A DNA stretch of 64,000 nucleotides from Burkholderiaceae bacterium (GTDB lineage: Bacteria > Pseudomonadota > Gammaproteobacteria > Burkholderiales > Burkholderiaceae_C): assembly GCA_030654805.1 (NCBI GenBank), contig JAURWR010000040.1, forward strand, positions 1-64,000. Reading direction: 5' to 3'. The notes under the pieces were generated by a model that saw only the letters and a program-made list of their open reading frames with translations, was not told the origin of the DNA and did no database searches. Below are positions 26,855 to 35,896 of the stretch, piece after piece (positions within the stretch are counted from its first letter, which is position 1; the number at the start of each line of letters is the position of its first letter). The position numbers and the translations under genes were made by a program.

Positions 26855-27628
26855 ATGCCCCTGAATCCCCGCATCACCGACTGGACCGGTCGCGTCGTCT
26901 GGCTGGTTGGCGCCTCCAGCGGCATCGGCCTGGCGACCGCACGGCAACTGCACGAACGCGGCGCCACCGTCGTCGTCTCCGCACGCAACGCGGCAACGAT
27001 CGAGGCCTTCGAGGCGGGTCACGACGGCAGCCTCGGCATCGCGCTGGACGCCACCGACCGCGACGCGATGGCGCGCGCGGCCCTGCGCATCGTCACCTGC
27101 TTCGGCCGCATCGACCTCGCGCTGTACTGCGCCGGCCACTACGCACCGATGCGCGCCACCGCGTTCGACTTCGACGAGATGCTGCTGCACGACCGCGTCA
27201 ACTACGTCGGCGCCCTCTGCCTGCTGGACGCGGTGCTGCCGGTGCTGATACGCCAAGGATCAGGTCACCTGAGCCTGGTGTCGAGTGTGGCGGGCTACCG
27301 CGGACTGCCCAATTCGCTGGCCTACGGGCCGACGAAGGCGGCGCTGATCAACCTCGCGCAGACGCTTTACCTCGATCTGCACCCGCTGGGCATCGGCGTG
27401 TCGGTGATCTGCCCCGGCTTCGTTGCTACGCCGCTGACCGCGCAAAACGAGTTCAAGATGCCCGCATTGATCCGACCCGAAGAGGCTGCGCGCGAGATCC
27501 TGACGGGTTGGGCGGCGGGCCGCTTCGAGATCCACTTCCCGAAACGGTTCACGCGGGTCCTGAAGGCGTTGAGCCATCTGAGCGACGCACTGTACTTTCA
27601 AGCGATCCGGCGCGTCACCGGGCTGTAG
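26855..27628 (+). CDS. Short-chain dehydrogenase/reductase (SDR)
   Basis: This 257-residue NAD(P)-dependent oxidoreductase of the classical SDR type has the cofactor loop GASSGIG at residues 19-25, the catalytic Ser in SLVSSVAGYRG and the Tyr/Lys pair in YGPTKAAL. The C-terminal part has PGFVATPLTAQ. In the Rhodobacter sphaeroides group of the same kind an SDR sits with a Cfa-type enzyme and a DUF3833 protein. The 109 bases before it contain no other gene. The substrate is unknown, but a lipid-derived alcohol or ketone fits the context. Confidence 0.88.
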   Translation: MPLNPRITDWTGRVVWLVGASSGIGLATARQLHERGATVVVSARNAATIEAFEAGHDGSLGIALDATDRDAMARAALRIVTCFGRIDLALYCAGHYAPMRATAFDFDEMLLHDRVNYVGALCLLDAVLPVLIRQGSGHLSLVSSVAGYRGLPNSLAYGPTKAALINLAQTLYLDLHPLGIGVSVICPGFVATPLTAQNEFKMPALIRPEEAAREILTGWAAGRFEIHFPKRFTRVLKALSHLSDALYFQAIRRVTGL

Positions 27629-27637
27629 GAGACACCG

Positions 27638-28090
27638 ATGAGCGCTGAAACCACCCCACGCAGCAGCGATCCGCGCGTCGCACGCATCGTCGACGCCTTC
27701 GAGACGCTGACACCGGCTGACGTGCCGCGGCTCGGCGAGTTCTACGCGGCCGATGCCACGTTCAAGGACCCGTTCAACGCGGTGCGTGGCGTGCCGGCGA
27801 TCCAGCAGGTCTTCGCGCACATGTACGTCGCGCTCGACACACCGCGCTTCGTGATTCGCGATGTGATCGTGCAGGGCGATCAGTGCGTGCTGACCTGGGA
27901 TTTTCTGTTTCGTTTCCGGCGCTTCCGCCATGAGCCGCAGACCGTGCGCGGTGCGTCGCACCTGAAGCTGGACGCGCGCGGGCTCATCACGCTGCACCGT
28001 GACTACTGGGATGTGGCTGAGGAGCTGTACGAGAAGCTGCCGGCCGTTGGTGCGCTGATGCGCTGGTTGAAGCGGCGGGCCAATTCGTGA
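27638..28090 (+). CDS. Nuclear-transport-factor-2/SnoaL-like protein
   Basis: A small 150-residue cone-shaped (NTF2-like) domain protein. The pattern TPADVPRLGEFYAADATFKDPFNAVRGVPAIQQVFAHMY (read in parts) and the late HRDYWDVAEELY are typical of SnoaL-like proteins next to SDR genes in Cfa/DUF3833 groups. Such domains bind or isomerise small hydrophobic molecules. It starts ten bases after the SDR stop, behind a GGAG-type ribosome site in GTAGGAGACACC, so it is in the same operon. No catalytic role can be shown from the sequence. Confidence 0.85.
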   Translation: MSAETTPRSSDPRVARIVDAFETLTPADVPRLGEFYAADATFKDPFNAVRGVPAIQQVFAHMYVALDTPRFVIRDVIVQGDQCVLTWDFLFRFRRFRHEPQTVRGASHLKLDARGLITLHRDYWDVAEELYEKLPAVGALMRWLKRRANS

Positions 28091-28103
28091 GCGCGACGAC
28101 CGG

Positions 28104-29135
28104 ATGAAGCACGTCGCCGTGATCGGTGCGGGCATCGCAGGCATCGCCACGGCTGCCGGCCTGCAGGCGGCCGGGCACGCGGTGACGCTGTTCGAGAAGA
28201 GCCGTGGACCCGGTGGTCGGTGTGCGACGCGGCGCAGCGCAGCCGGAAACTTCAACCACGGCGCCCCCGACTTCTTGGCCACCACAGCGGCGTTTCGCAC
28301 CCAGGTATTGCAGTGGCATGACGCAGGCTGGGTGGGTATCGACGGCGAGTCTGGCGCATCGCCCATCCACGAAGCAAGCCCATTGCGCGCATTCGGCCTG
28401 CCGTCGATGAACGCGCTTGCGCAGCAGCTGGCTGCACAACTGCCGGCAGGTGTCGAGTTGCGCTTCAACACCCACGTCACGGGCATCGAATCTGCCCGTG
28501 ACGCGGGCAACGATCACGCTTGGCGGCTGCGCCTGCTCGATGGTCAGCTCGACGCGACACGCTTCGACACGGTCGTGGTCGCCGTCCCCGCCGAACAGGC
28601 TGCGGTGTTGTTGGGTCCGGACGCTGCTCTCGCCGAGGCGATGCGGTTGACCCACAGCGACCCGTGCTGGACGGTGATGGCGGCGTGGTCGGATCGGCTA
28701 CCGGCGCTGGCCGGCGACCGCCGACGCCACGATCCCCTCGGCGTGCTGTCGCTCGCGCGGTGTGACGATGCTCGCCCCGGCCGCAGCAACGTCGACGACA
28801 TCGGTTGCCGCTGGGTTCTGCACGCCTCGCCGACGTGGACCGTCGACCATCTGGACGCCGCGCCTGCCGACGTGATCGCCGACCTGCTTCGGGCCTTCGC
28901 CCGGCAGCGCGGCGCCGACCTTGGCACCCCGGTGCACTCGGCAGCGCACCGATGGCGCTACGCCCAGGTGCAGACGCCACGCGCCGAACCGTTCGGCTGG
29001 AATGCATCCCTTCGACTGGGGGCGTGTGGCGACGCGTGGCACGGCGCCAGCAATTCACCGCAGCAACGCGCCGACGGCATGGAGCGCGCCTGGCTGAGCG
29101 GCCGAGCCATCGCTGAAAAAGTGGCACGCGATTGA
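28104..29135 (+). CDS. Renalase-like FAD-dependent oxidoreductase (COG3380)
   Basis: This 343-residue flavoprotein has GAGIAGIATAAGL at its N-terminus (GxGxxG, residues 8-13), the second signature SRGPGGRCATRR that binds FAD, and a C-terminal GACGDAWHG segment. Bacterial renalase-like enzymes oxidise dihydronicotinamide isomers or amines. Members are often neighbours of photolyase and Cfa-type genes. It starts 13 bases after the SnoaL-like gene and is the last gene of the plus-strand run, ending 25 bases before a convergent transporter gene. Confidence 0.87.
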   Translation: MKHVAVIGAGIAGIATAAGLQAAGHAVTLFEKSRGPGGRCATRRSAAGNFNHGAPDFLATTAAFRTQVLQWHDAGWVGIDGESGASPIHEASPLRAFGLPSMNALAQQLAAQLPAGVELRFNTHVTGIESARDAGNDHAWRLRLLDGQLDATRFDTVVVAVPAEQAAVLLGPDAALAEAMRLTHSDPCWTVMAAWSDRLPALAGDRRRHDPLGVLSLARCDDARPGRSNVDDIGCRWVLHASPTWTVDHLDAAPADVIADLLRAFARQRGADLGTPVHSAAHRWRYAQVQTPRAEPFGWNASLRLGACGDAWHGASNSPQQRADGMERAWLSGRAIAEKVARD

Positions 29136-29160
29136 CGCGAGGCTGAAACGCCGCGTGCCT

Positions 29161-30345
29161 TCAGCCGTGACCAGCGAGCCCGGAAAACCTGCGCGACAAC
29201 AACAGCACCACGATCGCCAATGCGCTCAGCCAAGCGGCCTGGCCGGGCGCACCGAAAAAGTCGAGCATGACGCCGCTGAACGACGGGCCGACGGCACCGC
29301 CGACGGTGTAGCCAGTAATCATCGCCGCCGTGCCGGCGACGGCCGACGTTGCGGCGAACTGATGGGCCACACGGATCATCGTCAGCGTGTACAGCGCGCC
29401 ACCGACGGCGCCCCAGACGAAGGCGCAGATCCACAGCACCGGCGGCCACGCTGTCGCGGCGACGAAGGCCGCCGATGCGACGAGCAGCAAGGCGCCCGCA
29501 AGGCCGAACACCCGGCGCGGCGAAACGTGATCGGACAGCCAGCCGCACGGGTACTGCAACATGAAACTGCCGAGGCCCAGTGCGCCGGCCACCGACGCGG
29601 CAGCCGCGAGAGACAACCCCGTTTGCGAGCCGTAGGCGCTGGTGATCGAGCCGAGTCCGGCCTCGAACACACCGCCCGCGAACGCGATCGCCACCAGACC
29701 CGGCACGCTGCACATCGTCGCCCACAGCCCGGCAGGCAGCGCGTCCTCGTGGCCTGCCTGCAGCACGCTCACCGCGCGGCTGAAGGTGAGGCACAGGCCC
29801 GCCAGCATCAGCGCGGCCGCGCACACCGTCAGCGCGCGCGGCGACCACGGCAACAGGCCGGGCAGAAACGGCCCGACGGCAAGGGCCGCACCGAGCGCGG
29901 TCTGGTAGAGGCCGGTGAAGCGCCCGCGCCGCTCCGGAGGCGCGTTGTGCGCGATCAACGCCTCGGTGCCGTTCCAGACCGCCGCCGCGCCGATGCCGCC
30001 GAGCACCGCCAACACGCACCACAGCGCATAGTCCTCGGTGACCGCGTAGCCCAGCGTCGCCAGTGCCTCCAGGCCCATGCCCCAGCGGTAGGCGGCGGCC
30101 ACGCCGAGCCGATCGAAGACCGCCGGCATCAACGGCACCATCAGCGCGACGGTCAGGAACGGCAGCATCGCGAGCACACCGATCGCCGAAGCGCTGACCC
30201 CGGCCGTCTGCAGGCGCACCGCCAGCACCGGCTGCAGCATCGCAAACGACAGCACCATCAGCGTGGTGGCACAGGCCACCCGCAGCAGAGCGATCAGGCG
30301 GGCACCCAGTGCGCCGACGGGAACCTCGCCGGATGGAGCGCTCAC
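29161..30345 (-). CDS. MFS transporter (YcaD-like)
   Basis: The product is an inner-membrane transporter of 394 residues with 12 predicted helices. The loop between helices 2 and 3 (LMPAVFDRLGVAAAYRWGMG) is the family signature region, and a second one occurs at the half-repeat (YPCGWLSDHVSPRRVFGL). It is closest in style to YcaD-type drug/proton antiporters, with no substrate indicated. The GTG start overlaps the stop of the 55-residue membrane protein gene by four bases. This ties the two together, and corA lies just upstream of that small gene. Confidence 0.85.
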   Translation of the reverse strand: MSAPSGEVPVGALGARLIALLRVACATTLMVLSFAMLQPVLAVRLQTAGVSASAIGVLAMLPFLTVALMVPLMPAVFDRLGVAAAYRWGMGLEALATLGYAVTEDYALWCVLAVLGGIGAAAVWNGTEALIAHNAPPERRGRFTGLYQTALGAALAVGPFLPGLLPWSPRALTVCAAALMLAGLCLTFSRAVSVLQAGHEDALPAGLWATMCSVPGLVAIAFAGGVFEAGLGSITSAYGSQTGLSLAAAASVAGALGLGSFMLQYPCGWLSDHVSPRRVFGLAGALLLVASAAFVAATAWPPVLWICAFVWGAVGGALYTLTMIRVAHQFAATSAVAGTAAMITGYTVGGAVGPSFSGVMLDFFGAPGQAAWLSALAIVVLLLSRRFSGLAGHG

Positions 30346-30509
30346 CGACGCAGCTTCACGTCGGTGGGCTTTTCATCAAAGTAGCACTCGCCTTCGAACC
30401 AGCGGCCGCTCATGTCCGTACAGATGCCTTGCGCATGCCAGACCTTCAGGCCGAACACGACCAGCACCACCACCAGCCCGCCCAGCATCAACAGCCACTT
30501 GTCCTTCAT
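30342..30509 (-). CDS. Small single-pass membrane protein, 55 residues
   Basis: A short open frame reading [20 protein letters not shown] at its N-terminus, so one membrane helix at about residues 4-22. A small outer part has two cysteines ([17 protein letters not shown]) and a charged tail KPTDVKLRR. The cysteines could form a disulfide in the periplasm. It starts four bases downstream of corA and overlaps the GTG of the MFS gene, so it appears to be the middle gene of a three-gene operon. I know no named family. The tight fit between neighbours and the coherent layout argue that it is real. Confidence 0.75.
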   Translation of the reverse strand: MKDKWLLMLGGLVVVLVVFGLKVWHAQGICTDMSGRWFEGECYFDEKPTDVKLRR

Positions 30510-30513
30510 CGGA

Positions 30514-31473
30514 TCACAGCCAGCCCTTGCGCCGAAAGTAGATGAACGGCGCGGCGACCGAGACCACCATCAGCGCGATCGCAAACGGGTAGCCATACCG
30601 CCAGGTCAGCTCGGGCATCGCGTTGAAGTTCATCCCATAGACGCTGGCGATCAGCGTCGGTGGCAGCAGCGCGACGCTGGCCACCGAGAACAGCTTGATG
30701 ATCTTGTTCTGGTTGATGTTGATGAAACCGACGGTCGCGTTCATCAGGAAGTTGATCTTGTCGAACAGGAAGGTGGTGTGGCTGTCCAGCGAGTCGATGT
30801 CGCGCATGATCTGACGCGCTTCCTCGAACTGCTCGGCGTTGAGGAGCCGGCTGCGCATCATGAAGCTGACCGCACGTCGCGTGTCCATCACGTTGCGCCG
30901 AATCCGACCGTTCAGGTCTTCCTCCTTGGCGATCGCCGACAGCGCCTCGGCCGCCATCGCATCGTTGACGTCTTCCTTCAGCACGCGCTGGCTGACCTTT
31001 TCGAGCGCGTCGTAGATGCCTTCGAGCGCGTCGGCGCTGTACTCGGCGTCGGCGTCGTACAGCTTCAGCAGCACGTCCTTGGCGTCCTCAATCAGTGCCG
31101 GGATGCGCCGCGCCCGCAGCCGCAGCAGCCGGAACACCGGCAGCTCTTCGCCATGCACCGAGAACAGCACGTTCTTGAACAGGATGAAGGCAACGCGCAC
31201 GTTGCGCGGGGTTTCGTCGTCGTCGATCAGGAAGTCGCTGCGGATGTGCAGTTCGCCGTTGTCTTCCTCGTAGAAGCGGGCCGACTCCTCGAGGTCGTCG
31301 TCGACCGCATCGTCGGGAATGGTGACGCCGAAGTGCTGCGCGATCCAGCCTTTTTCCTCGGCCGTCGGTGCATCGAGATCGACCCACACCGGCTGCACGT
31401 TCGCGAGCGCAGCGCGGCTTTCGATCTCTTCCTGGAACAGGCGGCCATTGGCCAGCGAGAAGACATTGAGCAT
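30514..31473 (-). CDS. corA: Magnesium/cobalt transporter CorA
   Basis: CorA is the pentameric inner-membrane channel for Mg2+ and Co2+ uptake. The 319-residue protein has a large cytoplasmic funnel domain rich in acidic residues and long helices. Two C-terminal helices follow, the first ending in the selectivity signature YGMNF (in [20 protein letters not shown], read in parts). The tail [10 protein letters not shown] is basic, as expected. It is the first gene of a minus-strand group with the 55-residue membrane protein and the MFS transporter. It diverges from hpf across 375 bases. Confidence 0.95.
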   Translation of the reverse strand: MLNVFSLANGRLFQEEIESRAALANVQPVWVDLDAPTAEEKGWIAQHFGVTIPDDAVDDDLEESARFYEEDNGELHIRSDFLIDDDETPRNVRVAFILFKNVLFSVHGEELPVFRLLRLRARRIPALIEDAKDVLLKLYDADAEYSADALEGIYDALEKVSQRVLKEDVNDAMAAEALSAIAKEEDLNGRIRRNVMDTRRAVSFMMRSRLLNAEQFEEARQIMRDIDSLDSHTTFLFDKINFLMNATVGFININQNKIIKLFSVASVALLPPTLIASVYGMNFNAMPELTWRYGYPFAIALMVVSVAAPFIYFRRKGWL

Positions 31474-31848
31474 GGGAGCTCCAACAAGCCGACGGGGTGG
31501 TTGACAGTCGTCGGGGGCCTAGGGGGTGCGGGGATCGCAACCGTCTCACCCCTGGCCGGACCTGCGGTACGTCGCGAGGTTTGCGCGGAGTGGACGGTCA
31601 GCGCGGGGCGGGCATGTCCAAGTCGAACTCCAGTTGATTCAACACCAAAAATTATCGCATCGCAGCATGAGCTTCGGCCGGCAAACCGGGCAGACCGCAC
31701 GCAATGGCTGCGGGCTGAGCGCCCCCCTTCCTTGCCAGTGCGGCCGATCCGGAGCAAGATGAATTCCGGTCGGGTCGCTCATGCCGTCCATCGCAAGGCG
31801 GCCCACCGTTGTGCTCCCTGTCTTTCATTCCCTGCGAAAGGAGTTCCT
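31474..31848. other. Intergenic region between corA and hpf
   Basis: No gene is supported here. The part nearest corA is GC-rich. The stretch 31635-31665 is AT-rich (GATTCAACACCAAAAATTATCG) and is the likeliest site for a corA or hpf promoter, though I cannot match good -35/-10 pairs. A strong ribosome site, AAAGGAG at 31837-31843, serves hpf. In many Burkholderiales rpoN precedes hpf; it is absent here. Confidence 0.4.
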
Positions 31849-32190
31849 ATGAACTTGACGATCAGCGGCCACCACTTGGAAATCACACCTTCTTTGCGTG
31901 AGTATGTGCTTACAAAGCTAGACCGGGTCACCCGTCATTTCGACCAGGTGGTCGACATCAACGTGTTGCTGTCAGTAGAGAAGCTGACAGAGAAGGAGCG
32001 CCGGCAAAAGGCTGAAGTCACCCTCCACGTCAAGGGCAAGGACATCTTCATCGAGCACGCCGCCGAGGACATGTACGCCGCCGTAGATCAGTTGATGGAC
32101 AAACTCGATCGTCAGGTGTGCCGTCACAAGGGACGGCTCCAGAACCACCACCATGTGGCCGCGAAACGCATCGACGCACGCGCAACCTGA
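31849..32190 (+). CDS. hpf: Ribosome hibernation-promoting factor (short HPF / YhbH)
   Basis: HPF binds the 30S subunit and makes inactive 100S ribosome dimers in stationary phase. The 113-residue protein has the S30AE domain: [41 protein letters not shown] and [18 protein letters not shown], each read in parts. It lacks the extra C-terminal domain of long HPF. The ATG at 31849 follows the AAAGGAG site. A strong terminator lies directly after it, so most transcripts probably end before ptsN. Confidence 0.95.
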   Translation: MNLTISGHHLEITPSLREYVLTKLDRVTRHFDQVVDINVLLSVEKLTEKERRQKAEVTLHVKGKDIFIEHAAEDMYAAVDQLMDKLDRQVCRHKGRLQNHHHVAAKRIDARAT

Positions 32191-32217
32191 TCCGGCGCAG
32201 TCTGTTTCCGGATCGAG

Positions 32218-32242
32218 AAAGCGGCCTCCGGGCCGCTTTTTT
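32218..32242 (+). terminator. Rho-independent terminator after hpf
   Basis: A perfect 9-bp stem, AAAGCGGCC (32218-32226) with GGCCGCTTT (32231-32239), closed by a TCCG loop and ending in TTTTTT (32237-32242). It begins 27 bases after the hpf stop. Confidence 0.92.
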
Positions 32243-32360
32243 CTCTGCTGAAGGCGGTCCCGCAAGCAAGGGGGTGCAACGGCATTGCTGCGATGCAGCA
32301 TCATGTGCACAATGGTGTTGCATCTGGGACACCGTTGGTGTGTGAACGGGTCCCGATTTC

Positions 32361-32366
32361 TATAAT
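32361..32366 (+). promoter_or_regulatory. Candidate -10 element of the ptsN-hprK promoter
   Basis: A perfect TATAAT lies 67 bases before the ptsN ATG and downstream of the hpf terminator, so ptsN likely has its own promoter. No good -35 hexamer sits 16-18 bases upstream. The nearest TTGG-type sequence is about 20 bases away. Confidence 0.5.
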
Positions 32367-32433
32367 CAGCCGCTTTTGGCTCCACGCAAGCGCGCAACGA
32401 AGCTCCTGCTGAAGTTGTCACTTGGATTGCACG

Positions 32434-32904
32434 ATGAATCGTCTCGCCGCCATCCTGCCCGCCAGCAATGTGTTGGTGGATGTGGACGCCACCAGCAAGA
32501 AGCGCGTCTTTGAACACGCCGGCCTGTTGTTCGAGAATCAGCACGCGATTGCTCGCGCCACGGTGACCGACAACCTGTTCGCGCGTGAACGGCTGGGCTC
32601 GACAGGACTCGGGCACGGTGTGGCGATCCCGCATGGTCGTATCAAAGGACTGAAGAACCCGCTCGCTGCCGTGGCACGCGTGCAGCATCCGATCCCCTTT
32701 GATGCACCTGACGACGAGCCTGTCACGCTGCTCATCTTTCTGCTGGTGCCCGAAGCGGCCACGCAGCGTCACCTCGAAATCCTCTCCGAGATCGCGGAAA
32801 TGCTGGGCGACCGCGAACTGCGCGAGCGGCTGAAGACCGAGGTCGACGCTGCCAAGGTGCACGAGCTCATTGCCAACTGGGAGCCGCTGAAGTCGGTGGC
32901 CTGA
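32434..32904 (+). CDS. ptsN: PTS IIA-like nitrogen-regulatory protein PtsN (EIIA-Ntr)
   Basis: PtsN is the end acceptor of the nitrogen phosphotransferase chain (PtsP-PtsO-PtsN), which regulates potassium and carbon/nitrogen balance rather than sugar uptake. The 156-residue product has the phosphorylated His at residue 67 in [11 protein letters not shown], followed by the family pattern [21 protein letters not shown] (read in parts). The ATG at 32434 was preferred over a TTG at 32422, because it gives the usual N-terminus MNRLAAILP. It is upstream of hprK, as in most Betaproteobacteria. Confidence 0.95.
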   Translation: MNRLAAILPASNVLVDVDATSKKRVFEHAGLLFENQHAIARATVTDNLFARERLGSTGLGHGVAIPHGRIKGLKNPLAAVARVQHPIPFDAPDDEPVTLLIFLLVPEAATQRHLEILSEIAEMLGDRELRERLKTEVDAAKVHELIANWEPLKSVA

Positions 32905-32965
32905 TGCCGCGTCCGCTCGCACGTGCGCTGACGTCGGCGAAGTTTCCGCAGCGAGCCCGCACAAC

Positions 32966-33919
32966 ATGAAGCCCATCAGCATCAGCGCCGAAGCGCTGTT
33001 CGAGCACCACCGGGTCGCGCTGAAGTGGGAGTGGATTGCAGGCCATGCGCATCCGGAACGGCGCTTCGATGAGGCGGCGGTGCGCAATGCGCAATCGGCC
33101 GCCGACCTGGTCGGCTACCTCAACTACATCCACCCGTACCGGGTGCAGCTGGTGGGCCGTCGTGAGGTGGCCTATCTGCTGGATTCGTCCGCAGAAGACC
33201 AGGAGCGGCGCATCCAGCGCATCGTGACGCTGGAGCCGCCGGTGGTGATCGTCGCCGACGATCAGGTGCCGCCCGACCGGCTGGTCGCGATGTGCGAGCG
33301 CGCGGCGATCCCGCTGTTCGTCACCGCCGAGTCGGCCGGGCAGGTCATCGACATGGTGCGCGGCTACCTGAGCCAGTTGTTCGCCGAGCGCACGACACGG
33401 CACGGCGTGTTCATGGACATCCTGGGGCTGGGCGTGCTGCTCACCGGCGAATCGGGCCTGGGCAAGAGCGAGCTGGGCCTGGAGCTGCTCTCGCGCGGCC
33501 ACGGCCTGGTGGCCGACGACGCGGTGGACATCTACCGGATGTCGCAAACCGCGCTAGAAGGACGCTGCCCGGAACTGCTGATCAACCTGCTCGAAGTGCG
33601 CGGCATCGGGCTGCTCGACATCAAGGCGATCTTCGGCGAGACCGCCGTGCGCCGCAAGATGCGCGTCAAGCTGATCGTCCACCTGGTGCGCAAAGAAACC
33701 ATGGAGCGCGAGTTCGAGCGGCTGCCGTACGAGCCGCTCTACGAGAACATCCTCGATGTGCCGGTGCGCAAGGCGGTGATCGCGGTGGACGCCGGTCGCA
33801 ACCTGGCGGTGCTGGTCGAGGCTGCGGTGCGCAACACCATCTTGCAGCTGCGCGGCATCGACACCTACAAGGAATTCATCGAGCGGCACCAGCGAGCGCT
33901 GGAGCGCGGCGGTAACTGA
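32966..33919 (+). CDS. hprK: HPr kinase/phosphorylase
   Basis: HprK phosphorylates and dephosphorylates HPr on a serine and in proteobacteria feeds into the PTS-Ntr regulatory network. The 317 residues include the N-terminal regulatory domain and the C-terminal catalytic domain. That domain has H146 (RHGVFMDI), the Walker A GESGLGKS (161-168), and the HprK signature [17 protein letters not shown]. It follows ptsN by 61 bases. It is a normal full-length HprK, distinct from the divergent HprK-related kinase at 38159-39076. Confidence 0.96.
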   Translation: MKPISISAEALFEHHRVALKWEWIAGHAHPERRFDEAAVRNAQSAADLVGYLNYIHPYRVQLVGRREVAYLLDSSAEDQERRIQRIVTLEPPVVIVADDQVPPDRLVAMCERAAIPLFVTAESAGQVIDMVRGYLSQLFAERTTRHGVFMDILGLGVLLTGESGLGKSELGLELLSRGHGLVADDAVDIYRMSQTALEGRCPELLINLLEVRGIGLLDIKAIFGETAVRRKMRVKLIVHLVRKETMEREFERLPYEPLYENILDVPVRKAVIAVDAGRNLAVLVEAAVRNTILQLRGIDTYKEFIERHQRALERGGN

Positions 33920-33956
33920 CTCCGGCGGCCCCGCCGGGGCTGCTGTAGCGCGAGGA

Positions 33957-34385
33957 TCAGCCCGCGCGGTGCGGGCAGGCCTTCTTGGTGCACACCACGT
34001 AGAGCGACAGCGCGTGTTCCTGCAACTCGAACCCCCGGGTCTGCGCAACGGTCCGCTGCCGCTTCTCGATCTCGGCGTCGAAGAACTCCTCGACCCGCCC
34101 GCAATCCATGCATACCAGGTGGTCGTGGTGCTTGCCTTCGTTGAGCTCGAACACCGATTTGCCCGACTCGAAATGGTTGCGCGACAGGATGCCGGCCTGC
34201 TCGAACTGCATCAGCACGCGGTACACCGTCGCCAGACCCACGTCAGACCCCTCCGCGAGCAGCACCTTGAACACGTCTTCCGCCGTCATGTGACGTTGCA
34301 TGGCCTGCTGGAACACTTCGAGTATCTTGATCCGCGGCAGCGTGGCCTTCAAGCCGCTGCTTTTCAGTTCGTCTGCGTTTGTCAT
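33957..34385 (-). CDS. fur: Ferric uptake regulator Fur
   Basis: Fur is the Fe2+-dependent repressor of iron-uptake genes. The 142-residue protein has an N-terminal winged helix (LKATLPRIKILEVFQ, VGLATVYRVLMQFEQAGIL) and the metal-binding C-terminal domain with HHDHLVCMDCGRVEEF, plus a final cysteine in VCTKKACPHRAG. It is divergent from bamE. On the minus strand TATGAT (34439-34444) is a likely -10 box. Pairing of fur with bamE (omlA) is a standard proteobacterial arrangement. Confidence 0.96.
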   Translation of the reverse strand: MTNADELKSSGLKATLPRIKILEVFQQAMQRHMTAEDVFKVLLAEGSDVGLATVYRVLMQFEQAGILSRNHFESGKSVFELNEGKHHDHLVCMDCGRVEEFFDAEIEKRQRTVAQTRGFELQEHALSLYVVCTKKACPHRAG

Positions 34386-34426
34386 GAGGGCCTCCCGCCG
34401 GGCGATCCGGGCACAGGCCCGACCGC

Positions 34427-34444
34427 TAGAATGAATCGATCATA
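34427..34444. promoter_or_regulatory. Divergent fur/bamE promoter core
   Basis: TAGAAT (34427-34432, plus strand, toward bamE) and TATGAT (34439-34444, minus strand, toward fur) are facing -10 elements within 18 bases. Neither has a good -35 box. I see no convincing Fur operator overlapping them. Confidence 0.35.
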
Positions 34445-34483
34445 TCGAGTCGGGCCGTGGTCTCGCGTGCCCTGGATGCCGTC

Positions 34484-35029
34484 ATGTCATTGATATCCTT
34501 TCCACGCCAGCATCTCCTCCTCATCTCGATGGCGTGGGCTGTAGCCGGTCTTACAGGCTGCTCGTCCCTGGACCCGTCAGACACCATCCTGAGCGTCGTC
34601 ACGCCCTACAAGGTTGAGATCGTTCAGGGCAATGTGGTGACGCAGGAGCAAGTCGCGCGCATCCAGACCGGCATGTCGCGCGCCCAGGTTCGCGACATCC
34701 TGGGCTCACCCCTGCTGGCAGACGTTTTCCACGCCGACCGCTGGGACTACGTGTTCACGATCCGCCGACAGGGTGCGGAGCCGCAACGGCGAAGCATCGT
34801 GGCGATGTTCGATGGCGAGCGGCTGAAGAGCCTCGACACCGGCGGCGATCTGCCAGCCGAGGTGGCCTTCGTCGCGTCCATCGACAGCAACAAGTCCACC
34901 GGCAAGGCGCCGTCGCTGGCGCTCACGCCCGAGCAGATCCAGTCACTGAAGCCACCACCCAAGAGCGCGCAGGCTGCCCCCCCGGCCGTGGCACCTGACC
35001 GCGTCTACCCCCCCCTCGAGCCGCGCTGA
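34484..35029 (+). CDS. bamE: Outer membrane assembly lipoprotein BamE (OmlA/SmpA)
   Basis: BamE is a lipoprotein of the BAM complex that inserts beta-barrel proteins into the outer membrane. From the ATG at 34484 the signal ends in the lipobox AGLTGC with Cys26. The BamE domain follows: [27 protein letters not shown] and the WDYVFTIRR strand, read in parts. The C-terminal extension is proline and alanine rich, a common feature in Burkholderiales. A GTG at 34457 is in frame but would give an overlong signal. The stop overlaps the dapB start by one base. Confidence 0.92.
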   Translation: MSLISFPRQHLLLISMAWAVAGLTGCSSLDPSDTILSVVTPYKVEIVQGNVVTQEQVARIQTGMSRAQVRDILGSPLLADVFHADRWDYVFTIRRQGAEPQRRSIVAMFDGERLKSLDTGGDLPAEVAFVASIDSNKSTGKAPSLALTPEQIQSLKPPPKSAQAAPPAVAPDRVYPPLEPR

Positions 35030-35862
35030 TGAACGGTTCTTCGGTTGTGGCCGCCACCGAGCCGCTGAGAGTTGCCGTGGCTGGTGCTTCGGGTCGCATG
35101 GGCCGCATGTTGATCGAAGCGGTGATCGCGGCGGACGACATGTCGCTGAGTGGCGCACTGGACGTGCCCGGCAGTCCGGCGCTGGGTCAGGATGCGGCCG
35201 CATTTGCGGGCCACACCAGCGGTGTGATCATCACCTCGGACCTGCGCGCGGGGCTGGCTCGATCTCAGGTGCTGATCGACTTCACTCGACCGGAAGGCAC
35301 GTTGGCACATCTTGCGGTGTGTCGCGAGTTGGGGATCAAGGTGGTGATCGGCACCACCGGTTTCACCGAAGCGCAGAAGGCCGAGATCGCCGACCACGCG
35401 CGCCACATCGCCGTCACGCTGGCGCCCAACATGAGTGTCGGCGTCAACGTCGTACTGAAGCTGCTGGACACCGCAGCGCGGATGCTCAGCGAAGGCTACG
35501 ACATCGAAATCATCGAAGCGCACCACCGCCACAAGGTCGACGCACCCAGCGGGACCGCGCTGAAGATGGGCGAGGTCGTCGCGGCGGCCCTCGGGCGCAA
35601 CCTGAAAGACTGCGCGGTGTACGGCCGCGAAGGCGTGACCGGCGAGCGCGATCCGTCGACCATCGGCTTCGCGACCATCCGCGGCGGCGATGTGGTCGGC
35701 GACCACACCGTGCTGTTTGCCGGCATCGGCGAGCGCATCGAGATCACCCACAAGAGTTCGAGCCGCGCCACCTACGCGCAGGGCAGCCTGCGGGCGGCGC
35801 GCTTCCTGGCCGGCCGGGCGAGCGGTCTCTTCGACATGAACGACGTGCTCGGCCTGGCTTGA
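35029..35862 (+). CDS. dapB: 4-hydroxy-tetrahydrodipicolinate reductase
   Basis: DapB reduces 4-hydroxy-tetrahydrodipicolinate with NAD(P)H in the lysine/diaminopimelate pathway, which supplies peptidoglycan. The 277-residue protein has the nucleotide-binding loop [11 protein letters not shown] near its N-terminus, and the substrate-binding and catalytic block [20 protein letters not shown] with the conserved His-His and Lys. The frame begins at the TGATG junction with bamE. It is followed 34 bases later by exbB. Confidence 0.97.
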   Translation: MNGSSVVAATEPLRVAVAGASGRMGRMLIEAVIAADDMSLSGALDVPGSPALGQDAAAFAGHTSGVIITSDLRAGLARSQVLIDFTRPEGTLAHLAVCRELGIKVVIGTTGFTEAQKAEIADHARHIAVTLAPNMSVGVNVVLKLLDTAARMLSEGYDIEIIEAHHRHKVDAPSGTALKMGEVVAAALGRNLKDCAVYGREGVTGERDPSTIGFATIRGGDVVGDHTVLFAGIGERIEITHKSSSRATYAQGSLRAARFLAGRASGLFDMNDVLGLA

Positions 35863-35896
35863 TGCGTCACCAACTCACCTTTCCACGCGACGGGAC

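Noticed and set aside
29141..29166. A 7-bp inverted repeat (GGCTGAA/TTCAGCC) between the convergent renalase-like and MFS genes
   Set aside because: The 12-base loop is long, the stem is short and no T-tract follows, so it is too weak to call a terminator.
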